Assembly (NCBI RefSeq): GCF_900100005.1 | Contig: NZ_FNEB01000002.1 | Location: 372,001-436,000 of the forward strand | DNA from: Lutimaribacter saemankumensis | GTDB lineage: Bacteria > Pseudomonadota > Alphaproteobacteria > Rhodobacterales > Rhodobacteraceae | Reading direction: 5' to 3' | Length of the DNA stretch: 64,000 nucleotides | In this document: positions 52,668 to 61,523 of the stretch, one piece after another | Layout: each line of letters opens with the position of its first letter | Position numbering within the stretch: the first letter of the stretch is position 1 | Position numbers and translations under genes: made by a program | The notes under the pieces: generated by a model | The model's input: the letters and a program-made list of their open reading frames with translations, nothing else | Databases searched by the model: none | What the model was told of the DNA's origin: nothing

Positions 52668-54455
52668 CTAGCTTCCAGACAAAGGTGTGTCGATGTTGAA
52701 AGTAGTGCCAACTCCAAGCTCACTTTCGTAGGAGATCGATCCGCCCATTCGTTCGATCAAGAGCTTGGCAATATGCAGCCCTAGCCCCGACCCCCCCGAT
52801 ACATGCGAAAGGGAGCTTTTTACTTGTCCGAAACGGCCAAAAACAATGTCTTCCTGATCTTCTGGAATGCCAACACCACTGTCCCTTACCGAAATCCTAA
52901 GATGTGAGCCCATCACAATTGCGGAACACTCTACTTTTCCCCCGCGTTCCGAAAATTTCACCGCATTGGATATCACGTTGCCGATAACCTGCCGCAAGCG
53001 AAATGGATCGGCACGCAATATCGCATTCACGTCACACGAAATGATCTCGAGCTTAACATTGGCTTCATCAGCGTAAGCCTCGTATTCTTCTGTGACTTCT
53101 CGTAAAAAGTCTTCGGCATGAATGTTTTGGGTTTCCAGCTTTATCGTGCTGAGATCGAGCTTTTGGAGATCGAGAACATCTTCGATCAACTTCATTAGCC
53201 TCAGGCTGTTTCTCTGGGCGATGGAAAGCAGGTTTCTCAAGGGATCACTGACGTCGCCTACGACACCATTCAAAGCAAGATCCAAACCGCCTTTCACGGA
53301 AGAAAGAGGTGTGCGCAACTCGTGACTGATCATGGCCAGGAATTGAGACTTTGCCTCGTTCGCTGCCTCAGCGCGCGCTAGCGCCTCACGCAAGGCTTCG
53401 GAAGAGCGTTCTCTTTCCGAAATATCGACAAAGGAGATTACCCAACCCAATGGGTTTCCTTTTGAACCAACAGGGTTTTCGATGGGCAATATCCGCGGTT
53501 CGAAAACACGGTCCATGTATCTGATGACGTCGGAAGTCATCTGTTCGCTGACTTCATTGAGACCCGCAACTATCGGAGCCAGTAATGTCATATAGCCAAG
53601 CGGCTGCCCTTCATGCGGTAGTTTCTTTCCAAAGAAAGCTTTCGCCGCTGAATTTGCCGCTATGAAGCGACCTGCAGCATCCACCAAAATCACAGGATCG
53701 TTGGTTGCGTAAAACAGCAACCTCCGTCCTTGTGCGACAGTATCCATCAACGTGTTGTTTACGATGAGCCAGCTCAACGCGATCAAGGCGACGGCGAACA
53801 TGAATGGAGTTGGATCGAAGCCAAAAAAGGTGAAGTCCCAACCGATGTAGGCCACGTTTGCCAGCAGGGGCGCGACGGTAATCAGAAACAAGACACCTAG
53901 AAAGGGCCGTATGGTATTCTTCGCTCCCGCAAAAGCGTAGGCAAGCACGGTCAGGGCTCCCAACACAAAGACATAGAGGCCTGCAGCGACTGCATAGAAT
54001 AGCGGACCGTGATCGAAATCGACGTATGATTTGGAGCCTTCGGTTACGAGCCTCGTATCGGTGCCGTAGAGAAGGTGTGTCTGGCCATTGGTCAGCGCAA
54101 TAATGCTCACAAGGGCTGGCAAGCCGACATAAAGCACTCGCCTAAGCGTCTGGCGCTTTTCTTTCGTATTGATGGTATAGTCGTAAACGAAAAATGCCCA
54201 AGCGATGGGTAGCAGCGTAATTCCGGGCCACGCCGCCAAGGACCAGCCGACCTTGCAGGCTTCTTCCTGTGACGCAAGATCGAGCGCAACCGTGAAAAGC
54301 CACCAAAGCATTGCGGCGAGTGTCAGGACAAATGCGGCTTTACCTGCAAACCGATGGTTTCGAACGACCCAGATCAGGACGGCCGCACAGGCGATCCACA
54401 AGGTTGCGGCAACAAGTGCGGGCAATGCGAAGGTCAGAGGGGTAAGACAGTTCAT
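52668..54455 (-). CDS. 7TM-PAS sensor histidine kinase
   Basis: 595 aa. An N-terminal seven-helix membrane module (residues 1-230, HisKA_7TM type), a PAS domain (LVDAAGRFIAANSAA...FGKKL, about 255-350), an H-box MISHELRTPLSSVKGG near residue 380, an N-box VIGNVISNAVKFSERGG and G-boxes ending GGSGLGLHIAK. No adjacent response regulator is visible. Base composition is clearly lower in GC than neighbouring genes and codon use differs. It starts the right side of the tRNA fragment and is probably part of acquired DNA. No good ribosome site before the ATG. Confidence 0.88.
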   Translation of the reverse strand: MNCLTPLTFALPALVAATLWIACAAVLIWVVRNHRFAGKAAFVLTLAAMLWWLFTVALDLASQEEACKVGWSLAAWPGITLLPIAWAFFVYDYTINTKEKRQTLRRVLYVGLPALVSIIALTNGQTHLLYGTDTRLVTEGSKSYVDFDHGPLFYAVAAGLYVFVLGALTVLAYAFAGAKNTIRPFLGVLFLITVAPLLANVAYIGWDFTFFGFDPTPFMFAVALIALSWLIVNNTLMDTVAQGRRLLFYATNDPVILVDAAGRFIAANSAAKAFFGKKLPHEGQPLGYMTLLAPIVAGLNEVSEQMTSDVIRYMDRVFEPRILPIENPVGSKGNPLGWVISFVDISERERSSEALREALARAEAANEAKSQFLAMISHELRTPLSSVKGGLDLALNGVVGDVSDPLRNLLSIAQRNSLRLMKLIEDVLDLQKLDLSTIKLETQNIHAEDFLREVTEEYEAYADEANVKLEIISCDVNAILRADPFRLRQVIGNVISNAVKFSERGGKVECSAIVMGSHLRISVRDSGVGIPEDQEDIVFGRFGQVKSSLSHVSGGSGLGLHIAKLLIERMGGSISYESELGVGTTFNIDTPLSGS

Positions 54456-54958
54456 TGGTTCTTGGTTACACCCGGTCGTTTTGATCTTGGTTGGGAGGCA
54501 ACACTTTTGACTGTTGTTGATGGATTCGCCGATGACATTGCGACCGGGTCCAAACCGCTTGGCACGATCAGCTCGAAGCCAGCAATAAACACGAAGAAGC
54601 CCTATATCGCGAAAACGGCCCGAACAAGGCAGAGCAGTGTCACAAAAGCATAAAGTCCATCAGAGGCTCGTCTTATCCGAAGCCACTGAACGAGCCACTT
54701 CTGCTCTGAAAATACGGCCTGTGCACTAAGAGTGTCGCCCGTATCGAGCCCGAAAACAGTCTCTGTGAAGTCTCACAGCACCCAACTCTATCACCATGCA
54801 ACCTAGGCTGCCCCAACGGGCACCGCGTCCTCTCGTAAATTCAAGACAATGTCTTCAGGGTTTGGTTGCCTGCTTGCTGTTCTCGGTCCTCCGATTCCTG
54901 AACATAGCGGCGCACCAGTGCAGTTGTGGAGGTTCAGCCGGCCGTTCCGGTAGAACGC
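54456..54958. other. Gap with no intact gene; possible decayed reading frame
   Basis: Between the sensor kinase and the arsenite carrier. On the minus strand a frame covering about 54760-54560 reads like a membrane protein (SEQKWLVQWLRIRR, then YAFVTLLCLVRAVFAI, a stop, then GFFVFIAGFELIVP). I could not place it in a family and it has no start site. The region has lower GC than the rest of the window. Confidence 0.4.
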
Positions 54959-55966
54959 TCAGCTGAATTGCGACCGCGTGCGGTTAGCGAAAGCCACCAG
55001 TGATAGCATAACGGGAACCTCGACCAGCACCCCTACAACCGTCGCAAGCGCCGCACCTGAGTTCAGACCGAACAGGCTGATCGCGACGGCGACAGCAAGC
55101 TCGAAGAAATTCGACGTGCCGATGAGTGCACAGGGCGCAGCCACTTTGTGAGGCACACGAAGCACGTAGGCTGCACCATAGGCCAAGGCGAATATTCCAT
55201 AGGATTGGATCAGAATTGGAACTGCGATGAGCGCGATGATCTGGGGGCGATCAATGATGACCTCGCCTTGCAGACCGAACAAAATGACTACGGTTAAAAT
55301 CAGCCCCATCACGGAAGCGGGTTTGATCCTGTCGCGAAACGCTGCAATTCGTTCCTCGCTTCCCAGTCTTGCGCGCGTCCAGACACCTGCCGCCAGAGGC
55401 AAGGCGACGAACAGAACAACGGAAAGCACCAGCGTTGACCAAGGCACGCTGATGTCAGTCACCCCAAGAAGAAACGCAACGATCGGTGCGAAGGCAAGGA
55501 CCATCACCACATCGTTCACCGAAACCTGGAGAAGCGTGTAATTCTCGTCTCCCTTGGTCAGCTGCGACCAGACGAATACCATCGCCGTGCAGGGCGCAGC
55601 ACCCAGCAGAATCAACCCGGCGATATACTGCTGGGCATCTGCCGGAGAAATCAGGTTGGCAAAAACCAATTCGAAGAAAAGAACGCCGAGCGCCGCCATC
55701 GTGAACGGTTTTATCAACCAATTGACGACGAGCGTTATGGCAAGGCCCCTGGGCTGCTTGACTACGTCTTTCAGCGCGGCGGGGTCCACGCCAACCATCA
55801 TTGGGTAGACCATCGCCCAGATCAAAGTGGCAACGACAAGATTTACGCTCGCGATTTCAGCCGCGGCAACGGCTTCGACCAGAGCGGGCGCCGCATTGCC
55901 AATGGCGATCCCAGCGACCATCGCCAGCGCAACCCAGAGGGTCAAGTATCTTTCGAAAACACTCAT
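54959..55966 (-). CDS. Acr3-type arsenite efflux carrier
   Basis: 335 aa, about ten membrane helices. The motif [15 protein letters not shown] near residue 122 holds the essential Cys of Acr3 permeases; WALVYPM-like [12 protein letters not shown] occurs near residue 50 and [15 protein letters not shown] near residue 282. It exports arsenite using the proton gradient. No arsR, arsC or arsH gene stands beside it, which is unusual. No clear ribosome site at the ATG. Confidence 0.93.
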   Translation of the reverse strand: MSVFERYLTLWVALAMVAGIAIGNAAPALVEAVAAAEIASVNLVVATLIWAMVYPMMVGVDPAALKDVVKQPRGLAITLVVNWLIKPFTMAALGVLFFELVFANLISPADAQQYIAGLILLGAAPCTAMVFVWSQLTKGDENYTLLQVSVNDVVMVLAFAPIVAFLLGVTDISVPWSTLVLSVVLFVALPLAAGVWTRARLGSEERIAAFRDRIKPASVMGLILTVVILFGLQGEVIIDRPQIIALIAVPILIQSYGIFALAYGAAYVLRVPHKVAAPCALIGTSNFFELAVAVAISLFGLNSGAALATVVGVLVEVPVMLSLVAFANRTRSQFS

Positions 55967-56210
55967 TTTACGATCATGCGTCGACGAAATTTACGACACA
56001 AGATGCGCAAGCCACGCGTTCTTCCTGTATCGCCAATAGACACAACGATCGTGGCCGAAGAGACCACAAAGTCATCGCGGTTGAAGCAACAACTCTTCGA
56101 GCTCAAGACCATTCACAGCAGCTCCGAAAACTATGCGGCTGCCCCGAGCAGTCATTTTTGGAGTGCCCCCCTATTCAGCAAAGCGCCAGTCGAGTTTTTC
56201 AAAACACACG

Positions 56211-56458
56211 CTACGCCAACACCCACAGTTGGAATAGCAGACCAGCGGAGAATGCCCCTGCCAAGGACAGTGCGAAATACAGCAGGAACACCGGCAGACG
56301 TGCAAGCACCCAGCCCGTGCCCAGCAGCCCTAGCGCACTTGCCGAGAAACCCTCGATGCCCCCCGCACAGGCAGGATGAGGCCATGAACGCCACCGGCGA
56401 ACAGCAATAGAGCGGAGCCAAATAGTAAGGCAGAGATCGATGCAAAGTTTCGGACCAT
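56211..56458 (-). pseudogene. Frameshifted, truncated MFS transporter remnant
   Basis: Read minus from ATG 56458: MVRNFASISALLFGSALLLF then GVHGLILPVRG resembles the first helix of YcaD-like MFS carriers. At a run of six G (complement of C residues near 56358-56365) the frame slips, and the next frame continues EGFSASALGLLGTGWVLAR, the expected second helix, then a short hydrophobic tail to a stop at 56211. About 80 residues survive of about 400, so an internal deletion also occurred. Reading through the G-run needs a one- or two-base correction. Confidence 0.65.
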
Positions 56459-56521
56459 GGAATGAACCATCTCAGAAGGACGGGAGAGAAGAAGTGTCGG
56501 AAGGATGTGTTTGGCTGCGGG

Positions 56522-56537
56522 AATATTCTGAAATATT
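56522..56537. promoter_or_regulatory. AT-rich palindrome between divergent MFS remnant and YqaA-like gene
   Basis: AATATT-CTGA-AATATT, six-base perfect arms. It could be an operator for a regulator not in this window. Purely positional and symmetry evidence. Confidence 0.35.
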
Positions 56538-56609
56538 ACAACACGAACACCCCAATCAGTCAGGCTGGAAGTTCGGGGCCATGGTTGGCTCCGGCCATCA
56601 TCGAGACTC

Positions 56610-57089
56610 GTGCTTCGCCAACGGTCTGCAGCCCCGTCGGCAGAGGAAAAGGATAGGTTATTGCTGGCGCTGATCGGCCTCTTCCTGGCGGCTCTACTCG
56701 CTGCAACCTTGTTTCCCGCGCAGTCAGAGGCTGTGCTTGTCGCACTTCTATTGAACGCATCACACCCGGTCTGGCTTCTGCTTCTGGTAGCGACCGCAGG
56801 AAATGTGCTTGGCGCAATCCTGAACTGGGCAATTGGGCGATGGCTTGGGCATCTGGGCGAACATCCGCGCATGCCAGTGTCAGCCTCCTACCGCGCTCGC
56901 GCCGAAGCGTGGTATCGCCGCTGGGGTTGGATGAGCCTATTCGGAAGCTGGCTTCCGTTCATCGGCGACCCCTTGACGGTCGTGGCCGGGGCTCTGCGGG
57001 AACCGTTGTGGCGGTTCACGATTGTGGTCACGGCAGCAAAGGCGGGTCGTTACCTCGTGCTTGCTGCAATCACGTTGGCTGTCTTTTAG
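56610..57089 (+). CDS. YqaA/SNARE-associated (DedA-superfamily) membrane protein
   Basis: 159 aa from a GTG at 56610; the true start may be nearer the first helix (around 56655). Helices LLALIGLFLAALLAATLFPAQSEAVLVALL (in parts) and the conserved LVATAGNVLGAILNWAIGRWLG are typical of YqaA, followed by RRWGWMSLFGSWLPFIGDPLTVVAGALR, the DedA-like re-entrant Gly/Pro region. It probably takes part in lipid or metal transport. It lies just right of the MFS remnant and shares the low-GC island. Confidence 0.8.
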   Translation: MLRQRSAAPSAEEKDRLLLALIGLFLAALLAATLFPAQSEAVLVALLLNASHPVWLLLLVATAGNVLGAILNWAIGRWLGHLGEHPRMPVSASYRARAEAWYRRWGWMSLFGSWLPFIGDPLTVVAGALREPLWRFTIVVTAAKAGRYLVLAAITLAVF

Positions 57090-57111
57090 TAACCGCATAA
57101 TCGAAGGCTGG

Positions 57112-57129
57112 GCGCAGCATAACCTGCGC
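57112..57129 (+). terminator. Short hairpin after the YqaA-like gene
   Basis: GCGCAG-CATAAC-CTGCGC, six-base perfect arms, 22 bases after the stop. No T-run. The rest of 57090-57341 shows no gene. Confidence 0.3.
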
Positions 57130-57341
57130 AGAGTCAGTCAAGCCAATGGTTCCGCCTTACGCATACTATCCGACGTCCTAAACAGACTAAGCAGGCTCTT
57201 GTGGCCATCTCGCCAGAAAAACCCGTTTTTGATCGGGGCCCTGGACTGGCAACCGAGTATGGATGGAACTTGTCGAACAGCTATTGGCTCCAAAAAACCG
57301 AAATCTCGCACGCAACGCCGTGGGTCGACACGAAACCACAA

Positions 57342-58976
57342 CTACATCTGCTCCAACTCCCGCGCCTGCTCGCGCAAAGCAAATTTCTGTATCTTGCCAG
57401 TCGATGTCCGAGGGATCGTTGCAAAGATGAAGCGGCCAGGGATCTTGTAGTGTGCGAGGTGTTCACGACACCAAGCCCTCAATGCGCCCGCATCCACCTG
57501 CTCGCCTTCTGCCAGCTCAATGAATGCGCAGGGTGACTCACCCCATTTTTCGTGCGGCATCGCGACGACGGCTGCAACTGACACGGCGTTGTGCCGATAG
57601 AGCACCTCCTCGATCTCGATCGACGAGATGTTCTCGCCTCCCGAGATGATTATGTCCTTCGAGCGATCCTTAAGCTGGATGTATCCGTCGGGATGAACGA
57701 CACCGAGGTCTCCCGAATGAAACCACCCGCCGCGGAAAGCCTCTTTGGTGGCGCTGGGGTTACGGAAATAACCCTTCATCACAACATTACCGCGGAACAT
57801 AACCTCGCCCATGGTTTGACCGTCACGTGGAACGGGCTGCATCGTATCGGGGTCAAGCACGTCCAAACCTTCAAGAGGCAAGTAGCGCACGCCTTGGCGT
57901 GATTTCAGCCTGGCTTGCTCTACGGGAGGCAGTGCAGACCACTCCTCGTGCCAGTCATTGACCACAGCCGGCCCATACGTCTCTGTCAGGCCGTAGAGAT
58001 GGGTTACGTCAAACCCTGCAGTCTTCATGTCGGCCAACAGTTTTTCCGGGGGAGGCGCAGCAGCGGTAAAGAACTGCACAGGGTTCGGCACGGCACGTTT
58101 GACCGTCGCAGGCGCAGATATCAACAGGGACATGACAATCGGCGCGCCACAGAGATGCGTAACCCCTTCATCTGCCAACGCATTCCAAATTGGCTCGGCC
58201 CTGACCTGCCGCAGGCAAACATGCGTTCCGATGATTGCTGAAAGCGTCCAAGGAAAACACCAACCATTGCAGTGGAACATCGGCAGGGTCCAAAGGTAGA
58301 CGGAATGCTTCGCCATGGAAGCGGTCAGCGCATTGCCCTGTGCCAACAAATAGGCGCCGCGATGATGTGTTACGACGCCTTTCGGATCACCTGTGGTTCC
58401 GGAAGTATAACTTATCGCGATGGCGTCCCACTCATCTTCCGGCATGAACCAGGCAAAGTCGGGATCGCCGCTGGTAAGGAAGGCTTCGTAATCAGTGGCC
58501 TCCGCCTCAATGCGCGGCCCGACATACTCTGGATCGTCATAGATTATGACAGTCGGGCTTACATCGCAAAGCGCAAGTGCTTCGTTCAAGAGCGGCAGGA
58601 ACTCAGAATCTACGATCACCAGCCGCGACAAAGCATGATCCAGTTGAAACGCGATGATGGCCGCATCAAGCCGGGTGTTGATCGCGTGCAGCACCGCGCC
58701 ACACATCGGCACACCATAGTGGCATTCAAGCATTGCGGGAGTATTTGCCAACAAAACCGAAACAGTATCGCCCCGCCCTATTCCGTGTTTCACCAAAGAC
58801 GAACCAAGTTGCCGCGAACGGGTATAAAATTCCGCATAGCTACGCCGCATCGCTCCATGCACGATCGCGGTGTGCTCCGGGAAGACAAGTGCGGCGCGCT
58901 CCAGAAAACCCAAAGGTGTAAGCGTCTGGTAGTTCGCGGGATTGCGGTCCAGCCCGGTGTTGTAGGGATTACCCAT
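57342..58976 (-). CDS. Acyl-CoA synthetase, DmdB-like (methylmercaptopropionate-CoA ligase candidate)
   Basis: 544 aa, adenylate-forming ligase: A3 motif ISYTSGTTGDPKGV near residue 183, A5 YGLTETYGP near 325, A7 WFHSGDLGVVHPDGY near 415, A8 hinge DRSKDIIISGGENISS and the A10 Lys in PRTSTGKIQKF. It couples a carboxylic acid to CoA with ATP. In the dmdA operon, activation of 3-methylmercaptopropionate is the likely reaction; other medium acids fit the family equally. Start three bases after the upstream stop. Confidence 0.82.
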   Translation of the reverse strand: MGNPYNTGLDRNPANYQTLTPLGFLERAALVFPEHTAIVHGAMRRSYAEFYTRSRQLGSSLVKHGIGRGDTVSVLLANTPAMLECHYGVPMCGAVLHAINTRLDAAIIAFQLDHALSRLVIVDSEFLPLLNEALALCDVSPTVIIYDDPEYVGPRIEAEATDYEAFLTSGDPDFAWFMPEDEWDAIAISYTSGTTGDPKGVVTHHRGAYLLAQGNALTASMAKHSVYLWTLPMFHCNGWCFPWTLSAIIGTHVCLRQVRAEPIWNALADEGVTHLCGAPIVMSLLISAPATVKRAVPNPVQFFTAAAPPPEKLLADMKTAGFDVTHLYGLTETYGPAVVNDWHEEWSALPPVEQARLKSRQGVRYLPLEGLDVLDPDTMQPVPRDGQTMGEVMFRGNVVMKGYFRNPSATKEAFRGGWFHSGDLGVVHPDGYIQLKDRSKDIIISGGENISSIEIEEVLYRHNAVSVAAVVAMPHEKWGESPCAFIELAEGEQVDAGALRAWCREHLAHYKIPGRFIFATIPRTSTGKIQKFALREQARELEQM

Positions 58977-58979
58977 TTC

Positions 58980-59774
58980 TCAGGCGTCCTGCCATTGGGG
59001 CGCGCGTTTCGCGATGAAAGCACCAATCCCCTCTTCGGCGTCGCGCGCCAGCATGTTTTCGACCATGACCCGGCTTGCGAAATCATAGGCCTCGGCCAAA
59101 GGCATTTCGGCTTGCGCGTAGTAGGCGCGTTTGCCGGTCGCCAGCGTCATCGAGGATTTCGACGCAATCTTGCGGGCAACGGTCAGCACTTCTTCTCGCA
59201 GTTGATCCTGCGGAACCCAGCGATTCACTAGGCCTATCTCGGCCGCTCGCGATGCGGACGTCATGTCGCCGGTAAGCAGCATTTCCATCGCGTGCTTGTT
59301 CGCCACATTCCGCGACAGAGCCACCATCGGCGTCGAACAGAAAAGACCGATATGGACGCCCGGTGTGCTGAACTGCGCTGTATCAGCCGCAATAGCCAGG
59401 TCGCAGCTGGCAACCAGTTGGCAACCTGCCGCTGTGGCAATACCGGTTACTTCGGCGATCACAGGCTTGGGGCAATTGACGATACCCTGCATAACACTGG
59501 AACACTTGGTCAACACGCAGGTGAAATATTCCCTGCCGCGATCGGCGCCTGAGCGCCCAGCGGTCATCTCCTTCAAGTCGTGTCCAGAACAAAATGCAGG
59601 ACCATTTGCGGCCAGAACGATTACGCGCACCGCCGGGTCTTCCCCTGCCTGGACAAAGGCGTCCCCAAGGGCCTTCAGCATGGCCTCTGACAAGGCATTG
59701 CGCTTTGCTGAATCGTTCAGGGTCAGGCGCAAGATGCCGTTCGCATCCAAGTCGCGTAAAAGAATGTCGCTCAT
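58980..59774 (-). CDS. Enoyl-CoA hydratase/isomerase family protein, ECHDC3-like, without catalytic glutamates
   Basis: 264 aa crotonase fold with the oxyanion-hole motifs GPAFCSGHDLKEMT and EVTGIATAAGCQLVASCD. Compared with canonical hydratase, the two catalytic Glu positions are Gln (AGC-Q-L) and Gly (STP-G-V), followed by the unusual LFCSTPMVALSRN. That matches the ECHDC3 subgroup, whose reaction is not established. So it need not be DmdD, the methylthioacryloyl-CoA hydratase, despite its position. GAGGAG precedes the ATG; it is 9 bases after the OsmC gene. Confidence 0.85.
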   Translation of the reverse strand: MSDILLRDLDANGILRLTLNDSAKRNALSEAMLKALGDAFVQAGEDPAVRVIVLAANGPAFCSGHDLKEMTAGRSGADRGREYFTCVLTKCSSVMQGIVNCPKPVIAEVTGIATAAGCQLVASCDLAIAADTAQFSTPGVHIGLFCSTPMVALSRNVANKHAMEMLLTGDMTSASRAAEIGLVNRWVPQDQLREEVLTVARKIASKSSMTLATGKRAYYAQAEMPLAEAYDFASRVMVENMLARDAEEGIGAFIAKRAPQWQDA

Positions 59775-59783
59775 CTCGGCTCC

Positions 59784-60233
59784 TCAGAAGATGTTGATCT
59801 TGACGCTGTCGGCCAGTGTGTTGGCGATGAAACAGTAGCGATGGGCCCGGTCCTGCATCTGGGCCAGCGCCTCATCACTCACTGCAAAACCCGGATCAAA
59901 ACGAACCACCGGGTGTAGGTCGATCCGCACCACGGACATCTGGCCGCGCGGGTTTTTTCCAAGGTGGGCCACCGCATGATCGGAGTAACCCGCAACGGGC
60001 CAACCTGCCTTGGCTGCCAGGGCAAGAAACGTCATCATGTGACAGCTGGATAATGCCGAGGCCAGCGCCTGTTCAGGGTTGGTATTGGCTGGATCGCCGC
60101 CCCAGTCCGGGGCAGCGTCCACATCCATGTCGAAGGTGCCGTTGAATGACACCCTATGTGCCGCGGAATAACTGCCTGCTTGCAGAACAGTTCCGCCCCG
60201 CTGCCAATGCAGGTCAATGGCAAGGTTGGACAT
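59784..60233 (-). CDS. OsmC family protein (dmdA operon)
   Basis: 149 aa. Core helix NPEQALASALSSCHMMTFLALAAKAGW with Cys near residue 64; a second Cys sits in HRYCFIANTL near residue 133, so both peroxidatic-type cysteines are available. It may reduce hydroperoxides or buffer thiols such as methanethiol, a product of DMSP demethylation; that is inference from position. Ten bases after dmdA. Confidence 0.88.
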   Translation of the reverse strand: MSNLAIDLHWQRGGTVLQAGSYSAAHRVSFNGTFDMDVDAAPDWGGDPANTNPEQALASALSSCHMMTFLALAAKAGWPVAGYSDHAVAHLGKNPRGQMSVVRIDLHPVVRFDPGFAVSDEALAQMQDRAHRYCFIANTLADSVKINIF

Positions 60234-60243
60234 GGTGAAGCCC

Positions 60244-61386
60244 TTATGCCGCTGCCAGCGACTTCTTCGGGTCGAAGAATGGGCGTTCCACCACCGTCGC
60301 CGTTGTGGGACCAGACGGCAGCACGACCTCTACCTGCGTGCCAATATGGGCATGTTCGACCGCAACCATGGCCAGCGCGATGTTGCGCTCCAGACGGGGC
60401 GAATAGATCGCCGAAGTAACCTTGCCGATTTCGTCGCCGTTGTGGTTGATCTGCCAATAACGGGTGTTTGGCCCCTTGAGCGGATCAGTATCAATGATCA
60501 GACCGACCTGCATGCGCGCCACACCTTCATCGCGAATGCGGCGCAACGCATCCTTGCCGATGAAATCTGCCTCCATGTCGACATTCACTAGTCGGTCGAG
60601 ACCCAGCTCGTAAGGGTTGGTGTTGATGTCGGCATCTGCGTGATAGGACAGCATGCCGCCTTCGATCCGGCGGATCGACGAGGTGTGGCCAGGTTTCAGC
60701 CCATATTCAATGCCGACTGCCATGATCCGCTCCCAGAGGGCGTCGCCATATGCACTGTCGCGCAAATAGAGTTCATAGCCCAACTCGCTCGACCAACCGG
60801 TCCGCGACACGATTAGCGGAATGCCATCAAGGTTAAGTTCGCGAAGCCAGTAATATTTCAGGTCCATGATCTCGTCCCCGAAAAGCGCGCGCATGATCTC
60901 GCCCGATTTCGGACCCTGCAACTGCAACGGTGATACGTCGGGTTCGCTGATCGTGACATCCATTCCTGAATGCACCGCCACACCCTGTGCCCAGAGCAGG
61001 ATGTCGCTGTCCGCAAGCGATATCCAGAAGTGGTTCTCGGCCAGGCGCAGAAGAATTGGGTCGTTCAGAATACCGCCCTGTGCGTTCGTGATGAGGATGT
61101 ATTTGCACTGGCCGACCGCCATTTTGGAAAGATCACGCGGCGTCAGCATCTGCACAAAGCGTGCGGCATCCGGCCCGGTGATCTCCACCTGCCGCTCGAC
61201 AGCGACATCACACAGGATCGCATCGTTCACAAGGTTCCAGAAGTTCTGTTCCGGATCACCGAAGTCACGAGGGATATACATGTGGTTGTAGACAGAGAAC
61301 CCCTTTGCCCCCCACCGGACGGTCGCGTCGAAGTATGGGGATTTGCGGATCTGAGTGCCGAAGCCGAAGTCGTCTGCTTGCATCAT
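60244..61386 (-). CDS. dmdA: DMSP demethylase (GcvT family)
   Basis: 380 aa tetrahydrofolate-dependent aminomethyltransferase-fold enzyme. Stretches shared, from my recollection, with DmdA of SAR11 and Roseobacter: SVYNHMYIPRDF, AERQVEITG, TPRDLSKMAVGQC, WISLADSD, LQLQGPKSGEIM, SRTGWSSELGYE and YSPRLERN. It would demethylate dimethylsulfoniopropionate to 3-methylmercaptopropionate. AAGGCG precedes the ATG pair at 61386/61383. First gene of a tight operon with OsmC, a hydratase-like protein and an acyl-CoA ligase. A related GcvT paralogue with another N- or S-methyl substrate is the main alternative. Confidence 0.78.
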   Translation of the reverse strand: MMQADDFGFGTQIRKSPYFDATVRWGAKGFSVYNHMYIPRDFGDPEQNFWNLVNDAILCDVAVERQVEITGPDAARFVQMLTPRDLSKMAVGQCKYILITNAQGGILNDPILLRLAENHFWISLADSDILLWAQGVAVHSGMDVTISEPDVSPLQLQGPKSGEIMRALFGDEIMDLKYYWLRELNLDGIPLIVSRTGWSSELGYELYLRDSAYGDALWERIMAVGIEYGLKPGHTSSIRRIEGGMLSYHADADINTNPYELGLDRLVNVDMEADFIGKDALRRIRDEGVARMQVGLIIDTDPLKGPNTRYWQINHNGDEIGKVTSAIYSPRLERNIALAMVAVEHAHIGTQVEVVLPSGPTTATVVERPFFDPKKSLAAA

Positions 61387-61523
61387 TTTGCGCCTTCAAT
61401 GTCACCGGACTGATAGGCCGGGAATCGGTTTATGATGACACTTTTCTAGCGCTGGAAAATCAGTCGTAGCGGTCCAAAGAATTGCCGTCGACCAGACCGT
61501 TCGGACTGAAATTTCGCCAAGTC

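Noticed and set aside
54354-54653. Plus-strand 99-aa frame after the sensor kinase start
   Set aside because: Composition low in coding signal and no ribosome site; overlaps the kinase promoter. The only faint coding resemblance is on the minus strand and is interrupted.
58272-59231. 319-aa plus-strand frame across the ligase/hydratase boundary
   Set aside because: Antisense to two well-supported genes; no motif.
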